DNA of 60,000 nucleotides, from positions 423,772-483,771 of the forward strand of contig CAUYUJ010016904.1 in NCBI GenBank assembly GCA_963575745.1, written 5' to 3'. Shown one piece after another: positions 41,257 through 53,318 of the stretch. Source of the DNA: Prorocentrum cordatum (Eukaryota; Sar; Dinophyceae; Prorocentrales; Prorocentraceae). The notes under the pieces were generated by a model that worked only from the letters and a program-made list of their open reading frames with translations, did not search any database and had not been told where the DNA came from. Numbering within the stretch: position 1 is the first letter of the stretch; every line of letters begins with the position of its first letter. A program made the position numbers and the translations under genes.

Positions 41257-42076
41257 GGAAGCTCCTCGGAAGGCCGGGGGGCCCAGACCCCCGACATCCT
41301 GTTGTTTGTCGCGACGTCGACCCTCAGAGGTCTCGACCCGCTCCGGGACCGGCATCTCGTCCCGAGTCGTTCTTTGACGGCCCCGAGGCCCGGCGAGGGC
41401 CCCCCGAGGCTGAAGGCTGCGAAAGGCCTGCCGCCGCGGTTGCTCCATGACCCCGAGGGCGTCGGGGGACGCCCGAGCCTTCCGAGAAGGCCTGCGCCCT
41501 CTCTCGCCTCCCCCCCCCCTTTCGCTCGCCGCCGACTGGCGCCCTGCCAGACCTCCGCGGGCGGCGGGCCCCCCGCCCGCCTCCGCGCCCTCTCTCGAGG
41601 CCCAGGACTTTCGGGGGGGCCGCCGCCCCGTGGCCGCACGGCCGCACGGCTGCGCTGTGCGCCGGGCCTCCGGCGAGGCGAGGCGCCGCGGGGGCCCCGC
41701 GGAGGCGCTCCGCGCGGGGCCTCCGCGGGGGGCCCATGGTGCTCCGTGCGCGGGGCAGCCGCGGGGGGGGGGGGGGATCGCGGCCCGGTGGCCCGGGCCT
41801 GCGGGGCCGCTGCTTCCCGCCGTGCGGAGGCGGAGACCTGTTGTCGGGTCGGAGGGGAGAGGGCATCCCAGACACGATGGCGTCGTGAGACATCAGGGCG
41901 CGAAGTTGTTCGTTATTCTCGACGCCTAGAGGCCCTCGCCGGGCCCCAGCACCGTCAAACAACGACTCAGGATGAAACACCGGCCCTGGGAGAAAGGTCT
42001 GGACTTCCGGGGGCGCCGTCCTGAAAAAATCAGGACGTCGCATGTCTGGGATTACACCGGAGAGCAACTCCAATCA
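41257..42076. mobile_element. GC-rich element with long imperfect inverted repeats
   Basis: GAGTCGTTCTTTGACGG followed by GAGGCCCGGCGAGGGCC (41352-41402) is mirrored by GGCCCTCGCCGGGCC then CCGTCAAACAACGACTC (41932-41973). Similarity extends outward to CAGACCCCCGACATCCTG (41284) and CAGGACGTCGCATGTCTG (42031-42048), giving arms over 100 bp at roughly 75-80 percent identity by eye. No transposase. It abuts the right end of the putative CACTA-like element. Long Arg/Pro frames inside are GC artefacts. Confidence 0.6.
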
Positions 42077-42327
42077 GTGGATGGTTTGAAGTGGGATCGA
42101 TAAAGAGATCGATGAGGAGATCGCCCGGTAACCCGGTAACCCAGAATCCACCGAAGTCGGACCGGAACCAATGACCATGGAACCTGGGAACCCGGAAGTG
42201 GGAACCCGGGAACCCAGCTGGGCACCAAATTCGGCGGGATTTTTTCGCCAAGTTTTTCTTATTTCCGCTAGGACCCCTTCAGTGCAAGCACTGATTGGGG
42301 AATCTTGGGCAGGCGGAGTGACGAAAT

Positions 42328-42398
42328 TTGCAATGCACTGGGGGAAAGGCGGCCGGTTTCGGCCCCGCCGCCGGGCGTTTCTTCCCCAGTGCATCGGC
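42328..42398. repeat. Inverted repeat around a GC-rich stem
   Basis: TGCACTGGGG near 42333 pairs with CCCCAGTGCA near 42385, enclosing GGCGGCCGG and GGCCCCGCCGCC. A second short inverted pair, GTCCTGA/TCAGGAC, sits just upstream at 42019-42037. Confidence 0.65.
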
Positions 42399-42559
42399 GC
42401 GTCCGACGTCGGGAGGCGCCAGAGGAGGAGCTGCGTGAGCTGAAGTAAGATGTCGATACGTATGACTGTATAGATATACGTATATACGGACGAATGTACA
42501 TGTCTATACAGACTGCCATGTAATGTTAGCCTGCGTGGGCCCCACGCAGTGTGGTTCTG

Positions 42560-42790
42560 GCAGCCAATGTTGTGCAATTCATGTTGTGCACCGGTGCGAT
42601 CAATGCATTGTAATTTACGTTGTGCAACCTATGTTGTGCAATACGCGTGGTGCGCAATATATGCGATGCAGCCGACGTGGTGCAATATGTTCGGTGCAAC
42701 CAAATGTTGTGAAACCAACGTCTGTCCGCAGTGAGTTGTCAGCTCCACTGCTTGCGCAACCATCCTACCCACCCGCCCGCAACTAGGTGT
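42560..42790. repeat. TGTTGTGCAA dispersed repeat, copy 1
   Basis: ATGTTGTGCAA-like units of about 10-14 bp, then a conserved tail CGCAGTGAGTTGTC, CCACTGCTTGCGCAA, CCACCCGCCCGCAACT. Related copies lie at 44240-44370, 45290-45440 and 47325-47515. Confidence 0.75.
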
Positions 42791-44230
42791 ACATAAGCCC
42801 ATGCGGCGGCGATTGCGATGTGCGCTTGGTGTTGGATGGTGCATCTCTGCGGCCGCGCCAGCCCGCGCATGCTCGCGCGTGCAGCGGCCAGCTAGTTCGG
42901 CGCGACCGACGCGGCCGCGGTGGCGGTGACCGCTGGGCACTTCCCAGCGGGCACTTCGGTGCGAGGCGGCGACATGGGCGGGCGCGGTATCATGGCAACG
43001 TCGACACCCGTAGACACGATGATGGTAGTAGCGGTGCTGGTGGCGATTTATGACTTTGCCGACGGCAAGGCCCGCGACTACGCCGATGCTGATCACGCCG
43101 ACGACGATGACGGCGTCCTCGCGTCGGTGATGATGATTTGGAAAGGGGTTCGACATGCGCGCGCGGCCGAACGTCGAGAGAGGCCCGCGTGGCGTTATTT
43201 GGCACGGATCGCGCGCCCCGCCCCCCCCCAGAACGCGCGCAAGAGGATGCCCGCTTGGATGACTTGCGTGAAGATTCGGAAAAAACAAATGCTTCTTGAA
43301 AGGAATTTGCAGGAGCGCGTGCGCAGGAGTTGTTGGAAACTTGTGTTGCAAAACAAGTGTAGTATACACCTATACACATATACATATATATGTATATATA
43401 TACATGTATACATACACATATATATATGTGTATGTATGTATGTATGTATGTATGTATATATATATATGTGTGTGTGTGTGTTCGGGGCATGCGATGTTGA
43501 CGAAGGGTTTTCGCATGCGCGTGCGACGACGCGCGCGCATGTCGTCCAGTTTTTTTGCAAGGGGTACCTGCGACAGCACGCGCGCAAGGGCGTTCCAGCG
43601 ATGTCGCCATGCGCGCGCGAGATGCCTGTTTGGTAGAGCTCATGAAAATCAAAGGCTTGTATATATATATATATATGTATATACATATATGTAAGAATAC
43701 GGTAAAAGCTCGCAGGAACCCGAGCGCAAGATCAGTTTGAACATTTATTTGCGAAGCCATGTGTCTTCATTTTTTTTCGGGACGCGCGATTTTGAACACC
43801 TTCCATGTAAAACGAATCCGGCATGCGCGCGCGACGACGTGCGCGTGTACACGTCGTTTCGTTTTTTGTGCAAGGGATTATTGGAAAATGCATTTTTCGT
43901 AAACGAGTGCGCGCGCATAGTTTTTTTGGCAGGGGGTGAGAGGGCGGCCGCTACCGACCTGCCCGGGATGGTGTGGGTTTTTTTGGTTGGATGGACGGCG
44001 GGGCAAAATCATATATATATATATATATATTATAAATATATATATATATATAACATATGTATGTTGTATTGTATGTATGTATGTAATGTCTTACAAATAC
44101 GAAAAGGGAATTGTTGATATCCGGGGGGGGCGGGGCGGGCAGGTTTTTTTTCCTTAATATTTCGCTTTGGAATTTTATGATTTATTTGTTTGTTTTATTT
44201 TCGCTGGAAAGAGAGGATCGGCGTTGCCCA
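42791..44230. repeat. Spacer with (TA/CA)n tracts and GCGCGCG/TTGCAAGGG repeats
   Basis: Microsatellites lie at 43374-43482, 43659-43692 and 44010-44055. Copies of a dispersed repeat (GCATGCGCGTGCGACGACGCG with TTTTTGCAAGGG) lie at 43490-43600 and 43815-43890. The minus frame at 42629-43369 shows no motif. No gene called. Confidence 0.6.
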
Positions 44231-45450
44231 GTATAAGTTATGCTATAGATGTAGTGCTCAACATATGCGACGCAATCGACGTGGTGCACTTGACCACGCT
44301 GCGCCGCGCGTGGCCATCTCCCACGCGGGTGCAAACATCCCAGCCTCCCACCCGCATCTTGGGCGGCTGAGTTCATAAGGTCGCGACTGCAGTTGCAGCT
44401 TGGAAGCCGTCCGCACATTCGATCGAGCTCACTGGCACGCGGACCCTCGTGGCGCGGGCAAAGTTCACCTTGCAGGAGATAGCGCGGACGACTTGCGTCG
44501 CCAAACGACGACGCGGTGGTTGGCAGAACTCATGAAAAGTCGCGAGTGCAGTTGCAGCGTGGAGCCCCTTCCATAATTTCATCGTGTCCACTGGCGCGCG
44601 GACGCTCGCCACGCGGACAAAGTCCATCTCGCGGGAGACAGCGCGGACGACGGCGTGGACAAACGACGATGAGAATGATCACGACGTTTCCGACGGCAAT
44701 GATGACGATGATGGTGCCCCGCATGGTATTATTTGACAGGGACATCCCTCTGGCAAGTGCGCGAGGGCATTGGGATACATGCTACATGCGCGCGCGAAGG
44801 CCTCCTTTGGACAGGAAAGTTGAACATGACATTGCGTTTCTTAAGGATCCGCAAGAGGGCGCGGGGTGGAATGTTGATTTTTTTGGTGTTCGATGCGCAA
44901 TTGGGTTCTGATGTTTTTTTTTGTTTTTTGAATTCGCTACGGAGACATACGTATTGGAAGGATTTCGTCTTGCGCGCGCGTGTGGCCCGCGTGGCTTTAT
45001 GTCGTACGGAATCGTGCAATCAGCTCGTAGTGGATCAACGCATTCGCACCGCGTGATATTATTTGACAGGGATGATAAGGGGGGTCCCGATACCGCGATT
45101 AACTGACGGTATGGGTTCAAATCGCAAATGAACAAGGAGGCGGAACCATATGTAAATTGCACTACCCCAGGGCGGTTGGTAATCCCGGGAAGGGGGGGGG
45201 GGATGACAATATATTTTAGAATCGAGGAAATTATATGGTTGAAATCGCGTGTTGCTGCATTTGTCGCCCACTTGCGTGTTGCAGCACCTCTGGAGCATTC
45301 ATTGTGCCGCCCATGTTGTGCAACATATGTTGTGCAACCGTTTTGGTGCAATCTATGTTGTGCAATTAATTACTGTTCGCAGTGAGTTGTCCACTCCAAT
45401 GCTCGCGCAAACATCCCACCCACCCACCCGCAACTTGGCTTGCACAATTT
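44231..45450. repeat. Dispersed repeats; TGTTGTGCAA copies 2 and 3
   Basis: Copy 2 lies near 44240-44370 (CATCCCAGCCTCCCACCCGC). A duplicated 130-bp block at about 44383-44500 and 44530-44660 shares GTCGCGA.TGCAGTTGCAGC.TGGA and GGCGCGCGGAC. Copy 3 lies at 45290-45440. No credible gene. Confidence 0.65.
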
Positions 45451-45479
45451 CTTAAGACCGTGACGGTGGGTACCACATG

Positions 45480-46680
45480 GCAGTTGGCAACAACAGCGAC
45501 GCCGACGACGACAGCGACAACGACGATGACGACGCCGCCGACAACGACTACGACGACACCGGCGACGTCTCCAACGACTTCGGCGACGCCGACGACGACG
45601 ACACCGACGACGACGACGACACCGACGTTCCGACGACGACGATTGACGACGACGACGACGATGACGTTACGACCGACGACGATAAACGACGACCACGACG
45701 ACGACGACCGGACTGTCAACGACGGCCGACGACGGACGACGGACGACGGCGGCCGACGGCGACGACGGCGGCCGACGGCGACGACGCGACGTCGACGACG
45801 ACGCGACGGAGCCGACGACGACGACGGCGTCGCCCAAGGAGACAACGAGAAGGAGGGGGGGACGACGCCGGCGACAACGACTACAACGACGAGGGAGGCG
45901 GGACGACGCGACGACGCGAACGACGAAGAAGGAGGAGGACGGCGAACGCTCCGCGACGGCAACGGACGAGGGAGGAGGCAGACGACGACGACACCGACGA
46001 CGACACGAATAGGAGGGACGACGACCGCGCGCCGACGAGGACGACGGGCGACGACGAGGGAGGCCCGGGAACGGACTACCACGGCGACAACGACGGACGA
46101 CAAACGACCACGACGCCAAAGAGAGACGACGGACGAACACGAGGAAAGAACATGAGGACGACGTAGGCGACGACGACGACGACGTTCGACTGACGACGAA
46201 GACGACCAACGACGCCGGCCGCCGACGACGACGACGCAGCCGACGACGGCGTCGCCAACGGAAACAACGAGGAAGAGGGAGGAACGACGACGGCGGGACA
46301 ACGACGACAACGCGAGGAGGAGGGATGGAACGGCGACGACGCGACGAACGAAGCAGGGGAAAGGACAGCGACGCCGACGACGGCCAACGACGGGGGAGGG
46401 GGAAGACGACGACGACGACGACAAACGACGGACGACGACGACCGACGGCGGACGAAATAGGGAGGGAACGACGACGGAGTACAGCACGACGGAGGACGAC
46501 GACGACGAGGGAGGAGGATGAAGGACGGACCACGGCGGACAACGGACGACGACGAGCCGCGACGCCAAGAAGCGCCGACGACGAACACGAGGAAAGACAG
46601 AGGACGACGTAGGCGACGACGGCGACGACAACGACGCGGGAGGAGGGAGGACGGCGACGACGACGACGACGACGCAAGAG
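45480..46680. repeat. 1.2-kb ACG (GAC) microsatellite
   Basis: Degenerate ACGACGACG, with GGAGGGA interruptions. It opens long Thr/Arg, Asp and Ser/Val/Arg frames in almost every frame on both strands, including one of 580 codons on the minus strand. These are repeat artefacts. Confidence 0.95.
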
Positions 46681-46689
46681 CGCGCGCGC

Positions 46690-47160
46690 ACGCTTTTGTT
46701 GAAAATCCGTGTTGCGAAACCTTGTGTGTTTTGTATGTTTTTTGGACACACGATTTTGAAATCCTTCCAAAACTGATGGGTTTTGAAGGTTTTCGGCATA
46801 CGCGCGCGACGACGCGCGAGTCTGCACTTCGTCCTATTTTTTGCAGGGGGTTCTCGCGACGGCACACGCGCAAGGGCGTTCCGTTTGGTAGCATGTTGTG
46901 AAAATCTTGAAAAACTTATGGTTTTCTCAAGATTTCGCAAAAGCTTTCGCGGAAGCTGTTTTAGCAACTCTGTGTTGCGAAACCTTGTGTTGTTGTATGT
47001 TTTTGGGGAACTCGATTGCGAAATCCTTCCCGCACCGAAGGTTTTTGAAGGATTTCGGCATGCACGCGCGACGACGCGCGCGTGCGCACTTCGTCTCATT
47101 TTTTGCAAGGGACTCGTAAAAAAGTGTTATGTTAGAACCAAAAATGTCACCGCATAGTGT
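46690..47160. repeat. Two copies of the GCGCGCG/TTGCAAGGG dispersed repeat
   Basis: GTTGCGAAACCTTGTGT, AAATCCTTCC, TTTTTGAAGG, CGGCAT.CGCGCGACGACGCG, CACTTCGTC and TTTTTTGCA.GG occur in the same order at about 46702-46850 and 46972-47110, period about 270 bp. Confidence 0.8.
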
Positions 47161-47324
47161 TTTTTTTTACAAGGGAACCTCAGGGGGGGGAAAGCCTGGA
47201 TGGGATGATATGATTTCAAGTTTAGAATAAGCGAGTGTGCAGAATACATATGAAACTATATGATCCCAGGGGGAAGCGTTAAGTCCGGGGGGGGGTAGAG
47301 TCTATTCTCTTGTTCGAAAGGAGA

Positions 47325-47515
47325 ATACATGTTGTGCATTCTATGTTGTGCAAACTGTGTGGTGGAATATATGTGGCGCAGTCTGCGGCTTGCAATACGT
47401 AAAGGCATATACGTATGTATACGTGTATCTAAATATTGTATGTGTATAAGTATGCGTTGCGCAGTCCAGGCTATGCAGTTTATGTGGTACAGTCTACACT
47501 TTATGCGGTGCACGA
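47325..47515. repeat. TGTTGTGCAA dispersed repeat, copy 4
   Basis: Units such as ATGTTGTGCATTCTATGTTGTG, with a TATACGTATG microsatellite in the middle. Confidence 0.7.
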
Positions 47516-47517
47516 TC

Positions 47518-47822
47518 CCTGCGGCGAGGAGGCTGCGACGGGGCAGCGACGGCGATAACGTAGCCGCCAGACCGCCACACAGACCCACAGTACCCACAAA
47601 CCGGGCGGCGACGAGGCGGCGACGGGCGGCGACGGTGACCACATAGCCGCCAGACCGCCACACCGGCCCAGACAACGGGCGGCGACGAGGGGACGACTGG
47701 GCGGCGACGGCGACAACACAGTCGCCAGATCGCAGCACTGGCCAAGACGACGGGCGGCGACGAGTCGGCGACGAAGCGGCAACAGCGACAACATAACCGC
47801 CTGACCGCGACACCAGCCCAGT
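47518..47822. repeat. 75-83-bp GC-rich tandem repeat, four units
   Basis: AGCCGCCAGACCGCCACAC-type landmarks at 47562, 47645, 47720 and 47795, alternating with GGGCGGCGACGAGGCGGCGAC. Coding-like frames are by-products. Confidence 0.85.
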
Positions 47823-47998
47823 TCCTTAGCAAGAGAAGAAATAAAACAAGCACGAATCGCAAGCACTGTATGGGGAAATTTCCTACGTGCATGCCGCGCG
47901 CCTCGAAGCGGTGGCGCCGCCAAGAGGTTTTGGGAAGGGAGGTCCACCGCCCCTTCCAAGAATTGCGCGCGGACCTTTGCAAGGCTGTGCTCATGCAA

Positions 47999-48014
47999 TT
48001 GTTGTTGTTGTTGC

Positions 48015-48045
<31 letters not shown>

Positions 48046-49921
48046 GGTGTTGAACATTATTTATTCTAAAGAATAATTATTGTTGGGGCCCCTGGTGCGC
48101 GACCCCCTCGCCGCGCCTAGGCCGCAGCTACATTTTCATCATTTTCGTGAGGAAGCCTCAGGTAATACGATGTCATCAAGATCCGGTTGTTTTGTTCCCA
48201 CCCGCTGTCCCTTGCAAAAAACACTATAAAATGAAATTTCTTGTTCTAAAATAACCAAACTTCAAGAATCCCTTGCAAAAAATAAGGTAAAGTGGACATT
48301 CGCGCGCGCAAGACGAAATCCTTCCAAAACCTTAGTGTTCGTAGCGATTTCAACATAAAAACATCAAAAAACCAATGGTTTTAAAAAAAAAAAGTGTCAC
48401 AATTTCATCCCGCGCGCTCTTGCGGATTTGCAGGAAACCCAACTTTTTTTAAACATTTCTGTCAAACGGGCTTTTGCGATCAACTTCTTCACGTGCTTCG
48501 AACTTCTCCAACAACGGTTGCGCACCTGCCAGGGCCATCATCCCTGTCAAATAATACCATGCGGGACACATTCGTTTTTTCTTTCCGTGCGCACGCCGAA
48601 ATCTTCAAAAACCATTGGGTTTCGTAGGGATTTTAGCACCGCGCAACATAAAATCATTTTTCGCACCGTAGGCCCTTCAAATCGTCGTCGTCGTATACTA
48701 AGCTAGTTTCCACAAGATGTTACCACAAGAAGTCATTGAAACCATGCGCCAGTGTAGTAGCCACGGTCGTCCGCATGCCACGAAGTGAAGTGTTCGAACG
48801 TCATAGGGCGGGAAGCTGGGTGTGGGTGGTGGCGAAGAGTCGTTTGGAAATGTGGTAGAGCTTGAACCGGCCCCCCCACAAAGTGGGGGTATTGCCCGCC
48901 TCCTATGAAAACCTTGGCACTGGTGAGAACGGAGTGTCCCCACGTGCTAGTAATTGTTGTTGTTGTTGTTGTTGTTGTTGAACATTATTTATTCTAAAGA
49001 ATAATTATTGTTGGGCCCCCTGGTGCGCGCCCCCCCTGCGCCGCCCAGGCCGCAGCTACATTTTCAACATTTTCGTGAGGAAGCCTCAGAAAAGAGGGTG
49101 TGTACAGGATCCGGTTGTTTTGTTGTAATCCGCTTTCCCTTGCAAAAAACAATAGAAAATTACATTTCTTGTTCTATTATAATCAAATTTCAAGAATCCC
49201 TTGCAAAAAATAAGGTAAAGTGGACATTCGCGCGCGCAAGACGAAATCCTTCCAAAAGCTTAGTGTTCGGAACGATTTTAACATAAAAACATCAAAAAAA
49301 AACAATGGTTTTTCAACAAAAAAATGTCAAAATCTCATCCCGCGCGCTCTTGCGGATTCGTAGGAAACCCAACACTTTTTAAATATTTCTGTCAAACGGG
49401 CTTTTGCGAGCAACTTTTTCGAACTTCTGCGACAACGGTTGCGCACCTGCCAAGGCCATCATCCCTGTCAAATAATACCATGCGGGACACATTCGTTTTT
49501 TGCGCGCGCACGCCGAAATCTCCACGCTCGCACGCACATTCGTTTTTTGCGCGCACATTCGTTTTTTGCGCGCGCACGCTCTCTCTGTCTCTCTCTCTGT
49601 CTGCTCTCTGTCTCTCTCTCTGTCTCTCTGTATTATGTATTGTATGGCACAATTGCACCATGCTGGGCACATGCGCGCCCCGAATAAGTGACCAAGTTCT
49701 GTGGGTGTGTACCCCACGCCAGTGTAGTAGCCACGGTCGTCCGCACGCCACGATGTGAAGTGTCCCAACGTCATAGGGCGGGAAGCTGGGTTTGGGTGGT
49801 CGCGAAGAGTCGTTTGGATATTTGGTAGAGCTTGTAATGCCCCCCCACGAAGTGGGGGTATTGCCTGGTGTCGTATGAAAACCCTGGCACTGGGGAGAAC
49901 ACCACGCGTTCGGGTAAAATG

Positions 49922-49922
<1 letters not shown>
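47999..49922. repeat. Two tandem 0.96-kb units joined by (TTG)n
   Basis: (TTG)n starts at 47999, 48954 and 49923. After each of the first two come AACATTATTTATTCTAAAGA and ATAATTATTGTTGGG, then a GGCCGCAGCTACATTTTC.TCATTTTCG block. A CCCTTGCAAAAAATAAGGTA block with GCGCGCGCAAGACGAAATCC follows, then a GCCAGTGTAGTAGCCACGG block ending GGTGAGAAC. Unit lengths are about 955 and 969. Copy 2 has an inserted (CT)-rich stretch at 49575-49630. The first half recurs at 59641-60000. I see no protein. Confidence 0.85.
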
Positions 49923-49961
<39 letters not shown>

Positions 49962-50960
49962 TGTTTTCATGGCCCCAGAATAATGAAGATAACCGGTTCT
50001 TCATGAGTTTTGGCGCACGTGGTTTGGCTCGCCTTGGGACCACCAGGAAACGACCCGATGTGAGAAAACGGTTTTCTTGGGAAAGAGATCGAGGGGGCCA
50101 CGCGATGGAACAAAACAACACTACGTCAGAGGTCCGCGACGAGGCGACCTTTCCGAACGTAGCAATGTGCATGACCACCATCCCCAGCCACCTCACCACC
50201 GCGAAGGGTTTCAACGCGCTCGAGGACAGCGGCCTTTCGAGCCAGAGGGGCAGGAGAAGGTGGACGAGGGGAGATGTGAGAGGAGGGGCGAGGGGAGGTC
50301 TCCCAGGAAGATGGAGAGCGGGGGGGAAGAGGGACGATGGAGACGAGGACGAGAGGAAGAAGAGGGAGGATGAGGTTCTCATCCTCCGTCTCCCCTCCCT
50401 TCCTCTCCTCGTCATGAGGAGAGGGAGGGGAGGGATGGAGGGAGGCGGAGAGGAAGAGGAGGGGAAGGAGGAGGACGAGGAGGAGGAGGAGGACGAGGAG
50501 GAGGATGAGGACGAGGAGGAGGAGGAGGAGGAGGAGGAGGAGGAGAGGAGTAGGGGGAGGAGAAGGGGGAGGAGGAGGAGGAGGAGGAGGAGGAGGAGGA
50601 GGAGGAGGAGGAGGACGACGACGAGGAGGAGGAGGAGGAGGAAAAGGAGGACGAGGAGGACGAGGAGGAGGAGGAGGAGGAGGAGGAGGAGGAAAAGGCA
50701 CCCGGGCGCCTGACCAAAGATGCGAAACGAGAGGCAAGAAGGCGAGGCTCTTGCGCCTCCATGGTGCTCCTCCTCCTTCTCCTCCTCCTCCTCTTCCCTC
50801 TCTCTCCTCTGCCTCAATCTCCTCCAGATCCTCCTCCTGATCTTCCTCCTCCTCCTCGATTCCTCCTCACTCACCCCATTCTTCCTCCCTCCGTTCCTCT
50901 CCGCATCCTCTCTCTCTCTCTCCATTCTTTCGCCTCATAGATAACTTCCCCCTGTCGCAC
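49923..50960. repeat. (TTG)n spacer, then GGA and CCT tracts
   Basis: 49923-49965 is (TTG)n. 50250-50700 is GGA-rich, nearly pure at 50570-50695. 50765-50935 is CCT/CTCT. The 49980-50250 segment is unique-looking but has no gene-like motif. Confidence 0.8.
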
Positions 50961-51039
50961 CCCGAGGCCAATTTTTAGGGCGGGCCGGGCGTTTCGCCTG
51001 AGACGTCCTCACCACGTACGACTCTGAAGCTTCTACAGT

Positions 51040-51303
51040 GGCAACAGTTTCACATATGGAGGGCGGGCCGCTTTCAAAATGTGGCTCTCGCCATACCGCC
51101 GCGCACCTTCGTTTAAACAAATTGCAAAAGTTTCAACGATTGAGGGCGGGTCGTTTTCAAAATGTGGCTCTCGCCGTAGCGCTGCGCACATTCATTTTAA
51201 ACAGTTGCAAGAGCTTCACGGGTTGAGGGTGGCTCATTTTCAAAATGTGGTTCTCGATTTCGCGCCGCCCACATTCGATTTTTATCTATATATATATATA
51301 TAT

Positions 51304-51342
<39 letters not shown>

Positions 51343-51790
51343 AGCAGTTGCAAGAGTTTCACGGACTGAAGGCGTTTTTGTTTCAACATGTGGCTCTCGC
51401 CCTTGTTTTTTTTATTTGTTTTATTTTTACTTTTTTTTTTGTTTTGTTTTTTTTTTTTTTTTTTTTTTTTTTTTCTTTTTTTTTTTTGTTTTTTTTTTTT
51501 TTTTTTTTTTTTTTATTTTTTTTTTTTTTTCATTTTTTTTTTTTTTTCTTTTTTTATTTTTTTTAGCGCCGCGTACATTCGTTTTCCTTGACAAAAATAT
51601 GCAATAGCTTCACGGATTGAGGGTGGCTCCTGTTAACAATGTGGTTATCGCTTTAGTGCCGCGCACATCCGTTTTAAATATTTGCAAGTGTTTCACGTAT
51701 TGAGGGCGGCTCCTTTTCAAACTGTGGTTATCGCCTTAGCGCCGCGAGCATTTGCTTTCAACAGTTGCAAGAGCTTCACGGATTCCCATG
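51040..51790. repeat. 83-bp tandem repeat broken by (TA)n and poly(T)
   Basis: Units GGGCGG..C.TTTCAAAATGTGG / CTCGCC..AGCGC.GCGCACATTCG / TTGCAA.AG.TTCACG.ATTGA start at 51061, 51144 and 51227 (exactly 83 apart). Further units are split by a (TA)n tract (51280-51340) and a 150-bp T tract (51410-51565). At least six units remain. Confidence 0.9.
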
Positions 51791-52569
51791 ACCAGCGTAC
51801 CAGAAATTTTTATTGTTGGAAGGGTTCAGGATTATGCGGGCGCAACAGTTATGTTGATTCGTGGTGTTGAAGTTCCCCCCAAAAAACGCTGTCTGGCACG
51901 ATTCTGGATCATCAAGACGCAGCAGTCAGGTTTATACGTGGCGTTGAAATCCTGAGAGCAGTGTTTTAGACGCTTCCTGATCTTCAAACACTTGTCTTCC
52001 AACGGGGCAGGCGGTTCCCTCAATGGAAATGAACCGTTGGAGGGGCCTGCGAACAGGGAGTTTGGAGTTGATGACTCTTGGGTTTGCACTGGTCCTCCTC
52101 CTCGTCCCTCTTCCCCCTCCGATAGGAGAGCCTGCGGTCCGTGCTGCTCGAGCAGGACTACCCCGGAGGAGGAGGAGGAGGAGGGGGATGGGGAGGAGGA
52201 GGGAAGGGACTGTCGGATTCTAGGGGCCCAGATCTTCGACGATGTCATTTTGTCAGTCTGTCCGGGGCGGGGATGTGTCCAGAACCACCGCCTGCGGGGG
52301 CGATCTTTGGTGACCCTGGTAGGCGGTGGGGGCGGATAAATTCGGGCCCCCTGGGCACCAACATCGATCCACACCCACCGCCCGCTGGTGGGCATCGGTT
52401 CCCCAGGCGGTGAATTCTGATACGTAGAACCCCGCAGATGCGGATTAGAGTGAGGGGGCGGTGGGGGCGTCGGCAGTTTGCGAGGCTCTCGAGAAGCCCG
52501 CCGCAGCCGCCAAAGTTTTCACAAATTATACAACGAGCCCGCCGCAGGCGCCGATTCTTTCGTTAAACC
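51791..52569. other. Spacer without supported gene
   Basis: Includes CCTCCTCCTCGT and GGAGGAGG patches at 52090-52210. Frames on both strands are Pro/Arg-rich and unconvincing. Confidence 0.4.
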
Positions 52570-53245
52570 AATGTAGGTAGGTCGCGGGTGGGTCGCAAAT
52601 GGGTCGCGGGTGGGTCGCTATTGGGTCGCGGGTGGGTCGCGGGTGTAGATGGCAAAATATCCACCCCTATAAGAATCACCCCGACAAACGAAGCCGTCTA
52701 GTAAACGCACACAAGGAATGAATCGAACAAGGCAGGGTTGTTTAGTCAACGCCCAGGGCCGTGTAGTAAACGTCAATTGTCGGGTCCGGGTGGTTTTTCC
52801 TCCCTTAAGGGTGGGTCGCGGGTGGGTCGCGGGGTGGGTCGCGGGTGGGTCGCGGATGGGTCGCGGCCGCGGATGGTCCGCGGATGGGTCTCGGGGTGGT
52901 TCGCGGTGGGTCGCGTGGTGGGTCGCGGTTGGTTCGCGGGTGGGTCGCGGGGTGGGTCGCGGGTGGGTCGCGTGGTGGGTCGCGGGGTGGGTCGCGGGGT
53001 GGGTCGCGGGGTCGGTCGCGGGGTGGGTCGCGGGGTGGGTTGCGGGGTGGGTCGCGGGTGGGTCGCGGGTCGGGTGGGTCGCGTGGTGGGTCGCGGTTGG
53101 TTCGCGGGTGGGTCGCGGGGTGGGTCGCGGGTGGGTCGCGTGGTGGGTCGCGGGGTGGGTCGCGGGGTGGGTCGCGGGGTCGGTCGCGGGGTGGGTCGCG
53201 GGGTGGGTTGCGGGGTGGGTCGCGGGTGGGTCGCGGGTGGGACGA
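52570..53245. repeat. GTGGGTCGCGG minisatellite with 168-bp higher-order copy
   Basis: Units of 10-12 bp (GGGTCGCGGGT, GGGTCGCGGGGT, GGTTCGCGGGT). The variant order GCGGTTGGTTCGCG to GGGTTGCGGGGTGGG occurs twice, offset 168 bp (GCGGTTGG ends at 52932 and 53100). About 175 bp of other sequence (52640-52815) splits off the first units. Confidence 0.9.
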
Positions 53246-53272
53246 CGACAACAAACAACAACCACAACAACC

Positions 53273-53318
<46 letters not shown>

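Noticed and set aside
45366-47108. 580-codon minus-strand open frame, with many other long frames on both strands
   Set aside because: It lies on an ACG microsatellite lacking stop codons in most frames; composition is Ser/Val/Arg-only and no motif is present.
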